Below, piece after piece: positions 38,383-46,793 of a DNA stretch of 64,000 nt. Source of the stretch: Psychrobacter sp. P11F6 (GTDB taxonomy: Bacteria; Pseudomonadota; Gammaproteobacteria; Pseudomonadales; Moraxellaceae); assembly GCF_001435295.1 (NCBI RefSeq), contig NZ_CM003594.1:992001-1056000 (forward strand), in the 5' to 3' direction. The notes under the pieces are model-generated. The model made no database searches and was not told where the DNA came from. It saw only the letters and a program-made list of their open reading frames with translations. A program made the position numbers and the translations under genes. The first letter of the stretch is position 1. Each line of letters begins with the position of its first letter.

Positions 38383-39786
38383 TTAGCCAAGTACTTGGAT
38401 GTAAGCACCTGCGCGTAGCTCTTGTAGCCAGTCTTCTTTGGCTTGCGGTGCTAAGCGCTGATAAAGCGCTTGACGTGCCATATTGCGACGATATTGATCG
38501 CTAACATCTTGTTGGCGTTTGCCTTCTATTTTCAATATATGCCAGCCAAACTGGGTTTTGAAAGGAGCAGAGTAGTCACCAACCGCCGTGTTTTTCATCA
38601 TGGCTTCGAATGGACCAATCATATCTTCTTCACTCACCCAATCAAGATCGCCACCGCGGCCAGCGGAACCGGGATCATCTGAATAGGTCGATGCTAAACC
38701 AGCAAAATCAGCGCCGCTGCGTAGCTGTTCATACAAATCATTAATCTTTTGCTCAGCAAGCGCGTCTGTCTGTAGCTCATCAACTTTCACCAATATGTGA
38801 CGAGTACGCCACTGCGGTATCAGCATGGTGTCGCTGGCTTTTTTGTCAGCAAGTTTGATGATATCGATACCTTCAGGCGTTATTAATGGTGCGCTGACCG
38901 CGCCAACCTCAAGTTTGGTAATCTCACTTGATAGCTCTGTAGGTAGAGAAGCAGCTTTATGAAAGCCCATATCGCCACCTTGTAGCGGAATAGGATAGTT
39001 GCCTTGGCTAGCAGCGACCGCTTCAGCGACATCAACGTTTGGTGCAAGCAGGCGAGTACGCAGAGCTTCTGCTACCTTTAACGCTTCATTGCGTTGGGCT
39101 TCTGATAGTCGGCTGTAATCATCCATGTAAGGTACTCGTACATGAATCGTTTGATACTCACTCTGGTTTAAGCGCTTGGCTTCAGGCGAGGCCAAAAATG
39201 CATCAATATCTTGTTCGCTGATGCGCACGCGGTTACCGATTTGGCGCTGTTGCAAGGCTTGAATGGCTGCATCTTCGATTAATTGCGCACGTAGCGCCGC
39301 ATAGCTACCAGGTTTTGCTGCGTCCAAACGCTGTTGCAAAGCTGAGATGCTCGTCAGCCCTTCTGCTTGAGCGATTTGACCGAGGCGTTGATTGATAGCC
39401 GCTTCATCAGGGTTTAAACCGACGCGCTTGACCATGGACAGTTGTAACTCACGCAATATGAGCGCATTTAACACCTCAGACTGTAGCTGTGCTGAGTTTG
39501 CTATTGGTTCACCAGCCGCTTGTGCACGTGCTTGTGCTTGGGTGATAGCATCGATCAAATCGCTCTTTAAGATAGCATTTTCATTGACTAAAGCAATAAT
39601 GCCGTCGGTGCTATTGGCTGGCGTCAAACGATTGACGTTATTCTGCGCGGTCACGGCATTTGCTTGAGGCGCTTGTGATTTTGCAGGTTTAACGGTGGCA
39701 GCTTGGGCGCTCAATGTAAGCGCAAGGCTGGCACTCATAGATAGCAATACAGCACGGCTGGTTTGACGTAAAGAAAAAAATCTCAT
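38383..39786 (-). CDS. surA: periplasmic chaperone and peptidyl-prolyl isomerase SurA
   Basis: Chaperone that delivers unfolded outer-membrane proteins, including LptD, to BAM. The signal peptide ends AQAA; an N-terminal helical chaperone domain, two parvulin domains (about 205-310 and 320-430) and a C-terminal helix follow. RHILVK and YSDDPGSAGRGGDLDW mark the second parvulin domain. I chose the ATG at 39786 because GAGGAG lies 6 bp upstream; the ORF itself opens at 39807. It lies directly downstream of lptD, as in E. coli but without pdxA. Confidence 0.93.
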   Translation of the reverse strand: MRFFSLRQTSRAVLLSMSASLALTLSAQAATVKPAKSQAPQANAVTAQNNVNRLTPANSTDGIIALVNENAILKSDLIDAITQAQARAQAAGEPIANSAQLQSEVLNALILRELQLSMVKRVGLNPDEAAINQRLGQIAQAEGLTSISALQQRLDAAKPGSYAALRAQLIEDAAIQALQQRQIGNRVRISEQDIDAFLASPEAKRLNQSEYQTIHVRVPYMDDYSRLSEAQRNEALKVAEALRTRLLAPNVDVAEAVAASQGNYPIPLQGGDMGFHKAASLPTELSSEITKLEVGAVSAPLITPEGIDIIKLADKKASDTMLIPQWRTRHILVKVDELQTDALAEQKINDLYEQLRSGADFAGLASTYSDDPGSAGRGGDLDWVSEEDMIGPFEAMMKNTAVGDYSAPFKTQFGWHILKIEGKRQQDVSDQYRRNMARQALYQRLAPQAKEDWLQELRAGAYIQVLG

Positions 39787-39824
39787 GATGCTCCTCATCA
39801 ATGTCATCGCATCGGATGGTAGTT

Positions 39825-39875
39825 GGTCAACGCTGTTTAATACTTTTAACAGTCAAATATTAGGCAGCGTTGACC
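39825..39875. promoter_or_regulatory. competing hairpins in the lptD-surA spacer
   Basis: GGTCAACGCTG (39825-39835) and CAGCGTTGACC (39865-39875) form an 11-bp stem. Inside and overlapping it, CTGTT (39833-39837) pairs with AACAG (39848-39852). The two pairings share bases 39833-39835, so they exclude each other at the base of the loop. Confidence 0.45.
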
Positions 39876-39936
39876 ATAATAGGGTTACAAACTAGGTTAT
39901 GAAATACATAGCAAAAATATTTATACAAGCACGGTC

Positions 39937-42900
39937 TTAATCTTTCCAAGCAGTCTGGACAGGTTCAAAGCCCAAGATTTTATCAGAGAGTAAGCGAGTC
40001 AGGCGGCTGCTACCACTACCCAAACCATTCAATCTAATCTCTGCCATAATAGCTTGCGTTGGTTTGTCTTTGACATTTAAGTCATTATAGTAACGACGAC
40101 CATAAACTGCAAAACCAAAGCAGCAATCTTCGTAATCAACGCCGACCAACGAATCAAGAACTTTATCACGATTGTAATCGTATTGACCTTGAGCCAAAAT
40201 TCGCCAGCTGTTATTGATTGGAAAGACAGCCGATGCGGTAAAAGCAGAGAGCGGCAGCTGATCGGTGTTTTCATCACGTTGACGTTTGACAAATCCAACA
40301 TTAAACAAGCTGTTGTCAGACGGCTGATAACGCAGCTCAGTCGTAATATAATTTAAATCATAATCATTGGTCAGTGCGCCACTAACATCAACCCAAAAGT
40401 TGTTGTAAGGCTGCGTGCTGGTATCCCAAACCATCCCTGAAGATGAAGAGGTGAAGACAGGTTGCTGATCATCAAGCGTAACACGTCCATTATCGATATA
40501 AAACTGCTCTGCAATGCTACCATCAAAACGTGTCACACCCGTTGCGTCGATGTAACGATAATTGATACCAGGAGTAAGCGAATGCAAATCTTGCAAGCGA
40601 TCATGCCCTAAGAACCAACTGTCAGAGAACAGCTGTTCATAGTTAATAGAGGCAATACGCGTATTAAAGTTTGGAATATCGTTTTGGTCTTCATATGGCG
40701 AGTAGGTGTATTTCAATCGCGGGCTAAGCAAGCGATAGCCACCCATGGTATCGTCGAATGCGCCAAAAGGCGAGCCTGCTTGATAGAAATTCAGACCTGC
40801 ATCGATACTGGCTTGCGGTACAAATACCGACTGGCTACCATCTTTATCACTCAACTGATTGTCGGCTAAGCTGTCCTCGTCATAAGAGGTATAGAGATGT
40901 TGTAAGCTCAGTTTGGGCTTGATATAACCCCAAGATTTTTCCATTGGATAAACGGCGCTGAGTTTATTATAAATTCGCCCGCCACTTTTTTCATTCTCAG
41001 AGCCATCGTCGATGGATTTTTTGAAATAAGCGGAATCGTGTACACCAGTGATATCGAAGCTCTTCGCCCAAGGCAGTCGATAATCGAGCTTGAGCTGCGG
41101 CAATCTTGAGTAAGGCTTATCTTTATCTTCTAAGGGTTTACCATTACTGGTAAAAGCGTCTAGAGTTTGAAAGGTTTCTACCTTCAATTCACCATCAACA
41201 TAGTCATTATAATAATTGACACGCGCACGGCGTGGTAAGTTTATGGTGCTGTCTGATAGACCCAGTGTGTCAAAATCATTGAGGTAGTCTGAATCTGACA
41301 CATAGCTGTATTTTGCATCACCGCTTAAGCGTGGAATGCTCTTAGATGACCAATAATGATCATAAAAGAAGCTAGAGCGGTCTTCGTCATTGTACTCTTT
41401 GTCATTAGGCAAATATGAACCATTAAAAATACCTTCGCCGTAACTTTCGGTCAGATAGCGAAACTCGCCTGACACCATAGGATTGCGATCGGTATAAATA
41501 TGGGTATTGAGCGTGGCATCATAATTGGGTGCCAAATTGAAATAGTAGGGTATATCAACCTCAAGACCGCTTTCACTACTGATACTGGCATTCGGCAATA
41601 AAAAACCACTGGTGCGACGATTATCAATCGGGAAGTTGAAATAAGGCAAATAGAACACAGGCACGTCAGCGATACGGAAAGTAGTGTTATAGGCTTCGCC
41701 GCGACCTGTATCGGTATCTAAATCAATGCTTTTGGCATCAAACTGCCATTTACGATTGGTTGGTGGACAGGTACTAAACATGACATCATCTAGCTCATAT
41801 TGACTGTCATTCGGTCTGTTCAAGCGCTTGGCATAACCATGAGCTTGCAATTCTACACTAGCAAAAGCCACATCATTGGCTGTCGACTGTCCAGTTTCAG
41901 TATTATAATTTAAACTATCGGCGACCCCAATAAGCCCGCCTTTTGATGCTTTTTCAGTGAAATTGGCTTGGGGGTTATTCGATGAGCGGTTTGGTGTATT
42001 GCTCTTTAGTGCGTTGCTGCGTGATACTTGCTGACCTGTCGCCTGGTCAGTAAACATGACTTTACCTTGAGCGGCGGCAATGCCATTGCTCAAATCTAAC
42101 AAGACTTTTTCTGCTTCTATCTGCTGGGTACCCTGATTGATGATGACATTGCCCGACAGCTCTGCATAGTCGACATTGTCGTAATAACCATAATCTGATT
42201 CTGAAAACAGCGGCGCTTGATTATTCGGGAGACCATTTAAGTTTGGCGCAGGCTGTCCATTGGTTGCTCCCGCCTCATTGACCGCGCGTTGATAGTTGGG
42301 GTTGCTCTTTGGATAAACCCATTGACCTTCGCAGCGTTGGGCGCTATCTACGGCATTCGGTAATAACTGTAAGTTTTTACCCACTTTTGGAATGGTTTGC
42401 GGGGTAGGTGTTAGCTCGTTTTGAATGATATCTTGGTTAGCATTATCACTATTGTTTAACGTTGAGGCATCTGTATCAGGTGTCAGCTCATAAAACTCTG
42501 CTAAACGCAGCAGACTATCTTGAATACTTTCATCACTCACATCAACTTTACCAGTCTTCTGTGCGGCTTTAGGTGCAGTGGTTTCAGCAAGCTGGGCAGT
42601 GCTATTGTTTTGAGTGGTCGAAATCGTATCTGCTGCTGGTATAAAACCTTGATCATCACTCTCGTTAATGGCGGTAATTTCTAGAGGGCGGTTGTCTAAG
42701 GGGCTTTTATTAATAGCACGCTCATTAGAGATGCTGTCGTTAAAGGGGCTTTCACTAAAGGTACTTTCATTAAAAGTATTGTCAAAACTACTGTCTGAAA
42801 TATTGTTATCAGTAGCAGCCTTTTGAGACGTATTACGCTGAAAGTCAGTTTTTTGATAGCGGATATCATTATATTCGCTGTCTTTTTGGACGCTACTGCG

Positions 42901-43077
42901 ATTGGCATCAGGTGTAACATCAGAGACATAACGGGTGCTACTGTCAGTGATTAGCGACTCAGTTTGCTGTGTGTCAGCATTGCTGGGCGCAGCACTAACG
43001 GTTAGGCTGGACAAGCCTAAGGCACCAAATAAGATCAAACGGATGCTTTGGTAAAGCGGAGAATATAACAAGGGCAC
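39937..43077 (-). CDS. lptD: LPS-assembly protein LptD
   Basis: Outer-membrane translocon that, with LptE, inserts lipopolysaccharide into the outer leaflet. The signal peptide ends VSAA near residue 30. A beta-jellyroll (about 300-450) precedes the large C-terminal barrel. The conserved disulfide cysteines are visible: Cys249 (RCEGQW), Cys437 (FSTCPP) and the pair Cys985-Cys986 (EDCCFG). At 1046 aa it is much longer than the E. coli protein (784). The excess is mostly a 215-residue polar insertion before Cys249, including a five-residue periodic stretch at 101-140. It is divergent to amgK. Confidence 0.95.
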   Translation of the reverse strand: MPLLYSPLYQSIRLILFGALGLSSLTVSAAPSNADTQQTESLITDSSTRYVSDVTPDANRSSVQKDSEYNDIRYQKTDFQRNTSQKAATDNNISDSSFDNTFNESTFSESPFNDSISNERAINKSPLDNRPLEITAINESDDQGFIPAADTISTTQNNSTAQLAETTAPKAAQKTGKVDVSDESIQDSLLRLAEFYELTPDTDASTLNNSDNANQDIIQNELTPTPQTIPKVGKNLQLLPNAVDSAQRCEGQWVYPKSNPNYQRAVNEAGATNGQPAPNLNGLPNNQAPLFSESDYGYYDNVDYAELSGNVIINQGTQQIEAEKVLLDLSNGIAAAQGKVMFTDQATGQQVSRSNALKSNTPNRSSNNPQANFTEKASKGGLIGVADSLNYNTETGQSTANDVAFASVELQAHGYAKRLNRPNDSQYELDDVMFSTCPPTNRKWQFDAKSIDLDTDTGRGEAYNTTFRIADVPVFYLPYFNFPIDNRRTSGFLLPNASISSESGLEVDIPYYFNLAPNYDATLNTHIYTDRNPMVSGEFRYLTESYGEGIFNGSYLPNDKEYNDEDRSSFFYDHYWSSKSIPRLSGDAKYSYVSDSDYLNDFDTLGLSDSTINLPRRARVNYYNDYVDGELKVETFQTLDAFTSNGKPLEDKDKPYSRLPQLKLDYRLPWAKSFDITGVHDSAYFKKSIDDGSENEKSGGRIYNKLSAVYPMEKSWGYIKPKLSLQHLYTSYDEDSLADNQLSDKDGSQSVFVPQASIDAGLNFYQAGSPFGAFDDTMGGYRLLSPRLKYTYSPYEDQNDIPNFNTRIASINYEQLFSDSWFLGHDRLQDLHSLTPGINYRYIDATGVTRFDGSIAEQFYIDNGRVTLDDQQPVFTSSSSGMVWDTSTQPYNNFWVDVSGALTNDYDLNYITTELRYQPSDNSLFNVGFVKRQRDENTDQLPLSAFTASAVFPINNSWRILAQGQYDYNRDKVLDSLVGVDYEDCCFGFAVYGRRYYNDLNVKDKPTQAIMAEIRLNGLGSGSSRLTRLLSDKILGFEPVQTAWKD
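42658..42777 (-). repeat. five-residue periodic repeat coded inside lptD
   Basis: Residues 101-140 of LptD show eight units of five: positions 102, 107, 112, 122, 127, 132 and 137 are Phe, Ile or Leu (Ser at 117), preceded by Thr, Pro, Ala or Ile. The DNA units are 15 bp and diverged. Confidence 0.55.
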
Positions 43078-43381
43078 ACCTATGATTGCAGAGCCTATTG
43101 GATTGCGATACTGAATTTAGTAACCATATTATTAATCATGTATGGCGGTTAATAAACGACTAAAAAATCATTGATTGATAATGCTATCTTAAGAATTTGG
43201 CTGTTTTACATATAATGACGACTAATCATAGTCAAAAAAAACCAAATCAGCTACACTATTTACCAAAATTTATAATATAGCCGAGCTGTTTTTTGAATGG
43301 TTGCTGAGGTTATGCTCAGCGCTAGATGTCGAATGATATCCCAATACGCTTGCTATCGCAGTTTTTTTTGGCTCAAGACGT

Positions 43382-43390
43382 TGCTATTTT
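43382..43390 (+). promoter_or_regulatory. candidate extended -10 promoter for amgK
   Basis: TGCTATTTT, an extended -10 about 60 bp before the amgK start. The 373-bp divergent spacer between lptD and amgK shows no gene. Confidence 0.35.
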
Positions 43391-43450
43391 AACAAGGTTT
43401 TGCCTGACTTATCACTACTTTAATTGTTTATGACTTATATTTAACCTGCG

Positions 43451-44572
43451 ATGCCCATTATGACTGATAAAATACTTTTAGAGCCTAATATGATCGATAC
43501 CAAACTCAATAGCCGTCTACAACAATTAGAGAGCTGGTTGCAGCAAGTATTTGCTGGTCAAACGTTCCAACTCGATAGTCTACCCGGTGACGCAAGTGCT
43601 CGCCAATACCATAGAATCCAGCTGTCAGACAGTAATGACACGACAGTCGCACATTATATTGTCATGGATTCAGCGGACGAACAAGACGCCATGCGCCAGT
43701 TTATCAATGTGACTAAGCTGATGGCACCAGCGATCAATGTGCCGACACTCATTGCGCAAGATGTGACGAAAGGATTTTTGGTGTTACAGGATTTTGGTGC
43801 GATAGAGTTCGCCCATCTGCTCGTTGATGCGACGCCTGCGCAGATAGATGAGCATTATCAGTTGGCAATGCAGACGTTGGTCGCGCTACAGACCGTGCCA
43901 GTTGAAACAGCAAAGTCGCAACATCAACTGCCAGATTATGATACCGAGTTATTAGATCGTGAGATGGATTTATTTAGCGATTGGTTTATACCTTATATCG
44001 GTGTCGAGCTTGATAAAGCATTATGGAATACTTTAAAAGAAGCCTTGATAAAAGAGATTTTGCAGCAACCACAAGTCATCGTCCATCGTGATTATCACAG
44101 TCGCAATTTGATGCAAGACCAAGCGGATCGCTCGCGCTTAGGCGTGATTGACTTTCAAGACGCCGTCATCGGCTCTTATACCTATGATTTGGTGTCATTG
44201 CTGCGAGATGCTTATGTAGAATGGTCAGAGAGCCAAGTCTCTGCATGGATTAATGATTTTTGGCAGTTGCAAAAGCAGGCAGGCTTGACTACGGTAGATA
44301 GCATAAAGCAGCTCGAAAACGATATGAATGTCATGGGCGTGCAGCGACATTTAAAAGTGTTGGGGATTTTTATTCGCTTGTCTGAGCGAGATGGCAAAGA
44401 CCGCTATTTGGCGGATATACCTAAGGTGATGCGTGATTTAATGTTCGAGTTAGAATGGTTAGAGGCGCACGGTAGACCGCATATGCAACGAGCAGTAGCG
44501 CCGTTTAATGAGAGTCTCAGGGATAATATACTGCCAGCTTATCAGAGTAAGTTTGTACAGCAATATATTTAG
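43451..44572 (+). CDS. amgK: N-acetylmuramate/N-acetylglucosamine kinase AmgK
   Basis: Phosphorylates the anomeric carbon of MurNAc (and GlcNAc) salvaged from peptidoglycan turnover. It has the aminoglycoside-phosphotransferase fold: catalytic loop VHRDYHSRNLM and metal motif VIDFQDAVIG. LPGDASARQYHRI near the N-terminus is typical of this subfamily. ATGs at 43451, 43460 and 43490 are all possible; no strong ribosome-binding site decides. murU follows, as in Pseudomonas putida, where AmgK and MurU bypass de novo UDP-MurNAc synthesis and confer some intrinsic fosfomycin resistance. That function is inferred here from family and pairing. Confidence 0.9.
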   Translation: MPIMTDKILLEPNMIDTKLNSRLQQLESWLQQVFAGQTFQLDSLPGDASARQYHRIQLSDSNDTTVAHYIVMDSADEQDAMRQFINVTKLMAPAINVPTLIAQDVTKGFLVLQDFGAIEFAHLLVDATPAQIDEHYQLAMQTLVALQTVPVETAKSQHQLPDYDTELLDREMDLFSDWFIPYIGVELDKALWNTLKEALIKEILQQPQVIVHRDYHSRNLMQDQADRSRLGVIDFQDAVIGSYTYDLVSLLRDAYVEWSESQVSAWINDFWQLQKQAGLTTVDSIKQLENDMNVMGVQRHLKVLGIFIRLSERDGKDRYLADIPKVMRDLMFELEWLEAHGRPHMQRAVAPFNESLRDNILPAYQSKFVQQYI

Positions 44573-44603
44573 AACGAACCACTTGCGAGCTTTATTTGAC
44601 GCG

Positions 44604-44639
44604 AATGCTCATCTGATAAGTAATGCTCATTTGATAAGT
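44604..44639. repeat. two tandem 18-bp repeats between amgK and murU
   Basis: AATGCTCATCTGATAAGT is followed directly by AATGCTCATTTGATAAGT (one difference). It lies 32 bp after amgK. Confidence 0.7.
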
Positions 44640-44705
44640 TACGTTAAAACATTAGCAAATTTTAATCTGAATGTATAATCCCATAAAATAAAAAAAGGAG
44701 CGCAC

Positions 44706-45449
44706 ATGTCTGAGATTGACCGAGCAATGATTACCCAAGCAATGATTTTGGCTGCTGGTAAGGGCACGCGTCTGCGTCCGTTAACACTGGATACGCCCAA
44801 ACCTCTGGTAGAGGTGGGTGGGCAACCGCTTATCGTCTGGCACATTAAAGCGCTACAAGCGGCTGGTATCACTGATATCACCATTAATGCGTCATGGCTG
44901 GCTGATAAGCTGATGGATACACTGGGTGATGGCAGTCAATACGGTGTTAAATTACATTGGTCAGTAGAGAATGATGAGCCTCTAGAGACCGCAGGTGGTA
45001 TTTTTCGAGCGTTACAAACTGGCAAGCTGCGCGATGAGCCATTTATCTTAGTGAACTCAGATGTATGGACGACCTATGATTTTGCGCAGTTGCGAGATTA
45101 TAAGCTTGGCGCTGATCAGCGCGCACATCTGTTATTGATTGACAATCCAGAGCATAATAACGGCGGTGATTTTGCCATCAATAATGGTTTAGCCAGCGAG
45201 CAGCCGATTGGTGATGCAGACAAATACACCTTTGCTGGCATTAGTGTGATGTCACCACGATTGGTCGATGGGTTGGTATCAGGTCAGCCAGCGGCGTTGG
45301 CACCATTGCTCAAGCAAGCGATGATAAAGTTCCAAATCACGGCTGAAATCATTTCTGATAATTGGATAGATGTGGGCACGCCTGAACGCTTAGCGCAGGT
45401 AAATGAATTTATCAAAAGTAACGGTGTTGATCACCATCAAGGCGCTTAG
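44706..45449 (+). CDS. murU: N-acetylmuramate alpha-1-phosphate uridylyltransferase MurU
   Basis: Nucleotidyltransferase that turns MurNAc-1-P plus UTP into UDP-MurNAc, the second step of the cell-wall recycling bypass begun by AmgK. The N-terminal signature is AAGKGTRLRPLTLDTPKPLVEV (pyrophosphorylase loop, here cut as AAGKGTRLRPLT and PKPLVEVGG). LVNSDVWT carries the metal Asp; WIDVGTPERL is near the C-terminus. AAGGAG lies 5 bp before the ATG at 44706. It ends at a very strong bidirectional terminator. Confidence 0.9.
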   Translation: MSEIDRAMITQAMILAAGKGTRLRPLTLDTPKPLVEVGGQPLIVWHIKALQAAGITDITINASWLADKLMDTLGDGSQYGVKLHWSVENDEPLETAGGIFRALQTGKLRDEPFILVNSDVWTTYDFAQLRDYKLGADQRAHLLLIDNPEHNNGGDFAINNGLASEQPIGDADKYTFAGISVMSPRLVDGLVSGQPAALAPLLKQAMIKFQITAEIISDNWIDVGTPERLAQVNEFIKSNGVDHHQGA

Positions 45450-45486
45450 ATTAAGATGCCTAATTCTTATTAATCTTATATAAGTA

Positions 45487-45536
45487 ATCACATAAAAAAG
45501 CAGCGCCGATTCATCGACGCTGCTTTTTTATGTGAT
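45487..45536. terminator. bidirectional terminator between murU and the cyd operon
   Basis: A perfect 19-bp stem (45487-45505 with 45518-45536) with a 12-nt loop and an internal A/T run on each arm, serving both converging units. Confidence 0.92.
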
Positions 45537-45568
45537 ATAGCCATGGCTAAGTGGGCTGCAAATGATTG

Positions 45569-45685
45569 CTAGATGCCCATAGCCAACTTGATCAATTGAG
45601 CAATCGTAAAAATAACTGCAAACCCTGCTATATATAGCCCAATGAACCATGCCCATTGTGACTGTTTCTTACTGAGCTTCTTCAT
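45569..45685 (-). CDS. 38-residue membrane protein of the bd-oxidase operon (CydX/DUF2474-like)
   Basis: A small gene 91 bp downstream of cydB. The minus strand has GGAGG 5 bp before the ATG at 45685 and codes MKKLSKKQSQWAWFIG, a hydrophobic span (about residues 13-35) and a stop at 45569. Small single-span proteins of this type (CydX, CydY, DUF2474) associate with bd oxidases and stabilise the hemes. The N-terminal basic cluster followed by Trp-rich start of the span fits DUF2474 of CIO-type operons. The assignment is by position and shape, as the sequence is too short to be certain. Confidence 0.7.
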   Translation of the reverse strand: MKKLSKKQSQWAWFIGLYIAGFAVIFTIAQLIKLAMGI

Positions 45686-45776
45686 GCTCGCCTCCTACTA
45701 CGTGTTAATGCGCTTTAAAAAGTGTAGCCACTGCTAATATTTGCAGTAGCCACATTTTTATATCCTTTGTTTACCC

Positions 45777-46793
45777 TTAGTACATATGCTCATGTCCCGT
45801 TTTACCCTTAAAGGTGTAATAGGCAAAAGCGGTATAACTCAGGATAATCGGTAGCATTATGACGGCACCAACTAACATAAAGGATAGTGAGGTGTCAGCT
45901 GCGGCTGCCTCATAAATCGTCATCTGATACGGTACGATGTATGGGAACATTGCGAAACAAACCCCGATATAGCCCATCAAAAACAGTGCCACAGTCAACA
46001 AGAAAGGACGATATTCGCGCTCGCCACTTAAGTCTTTACGCATCAAGAAAAATAATAGTAAAACTATAATTGGCATTGGCGCTAGATATAATAGACCTGG
46101 GAAGCCAAACCAGCCTTCGAGGGCATTAATGTCTGAAAAATACATAAACGCTGTGACGACGATCATTGCCACTACCAAAGCAGACAGCATCCAGCCAGAC
46201 ACTTTGCGTGCCCAGACTTGTAGGGTATGCTCAGTTTTGATAATGAGCCATGTAGAGCCAAGTAAGGCGTAACCAATAATCATCGCAAAGCCGCAGACGA
46301 TCGAGAAAGGTGTTAACCAATCAAATGGCCCACCAGTATAGAGGCGGTTGCTTGCCTCAAGACCTTGTACAAGCGCCCCAAGCATAATACCTTGAGAGAA
46401 TGTAGCAACGACTGAACCAACAAAAAAGAAAGTATCCCATACGTGACGACGTGACGATGCTTTGAAGCGAAATTCAAATGCCACACCGCGCATTATTAGA
46501 CCGAATAGCATAAAAGTAACAGGCAGATAAAGCCCCGTCATAATAATGCCATAAGCCACTGGGAAAGCAGCGAACAAGCCGCCACCGCCCAATACTAGCC
46601 AAGTCTCGTTACCATCCCAAAACGGGGCAATAGAGTTCATGATGCGGCTACGGTTTTTATCTGAGCCAGCAAAGGGAAACAAGATGCCGCAGCCTAAATC
46701 AAAGCCATCAAGCAATACATAGATAAAGACGGATAGAGCGATCAGTCCGCCCCAAATTAAAGGTAAGTCTAATACATCACCGTAGTTAAACAT
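45777..46793 (-). CDS. cydB: cytochrome bd-type ubiquinol oxidase subunit II (CIO type)
   Basis: Second subunit of the bd-type quinol oxidase that reduces O2 to water. 338 aa with about eight or nine membrane spans; WDGNETWLVLGGG and FDLGCGILFPF are family signatures. Its ATG overlaps the cydA stop by one base (TAATG), so the two are translationally coupled. A 38-residue membrane protein and the bidirectional terminator follow. Confidence 0.93.
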   Translation of the reverse strand: MFNYGDVLDLPLIWGGLIALSVFIYVLLDGFDLGCGILFPFAGSDKNRSRIMNSIAPFWDGNETWLVLGGGGLFAAFPVAYGIIMTGLYLPVTFMLFGLIMRGVAFEFRFKASSRRHVWDTFFFVGSVVATFSQGIMLGALVQGLEASNRLYTGGPFDWLTPFSIVCGFAMIIGYALLGSTWLIIKTEHTLQVWARKVSGWMLSALVVAMIVVTAFMYFSDINALEGWFGFPGLLYLAPMPIIVLLLFFLMRKDLSGEREYRPFLLTVALFLMGYIGVCFAMFPYIVPYQMTIYEAAAADTSLSFMLVGAVIMLPIILSYTAFAYYTFKGKTGHEHMY

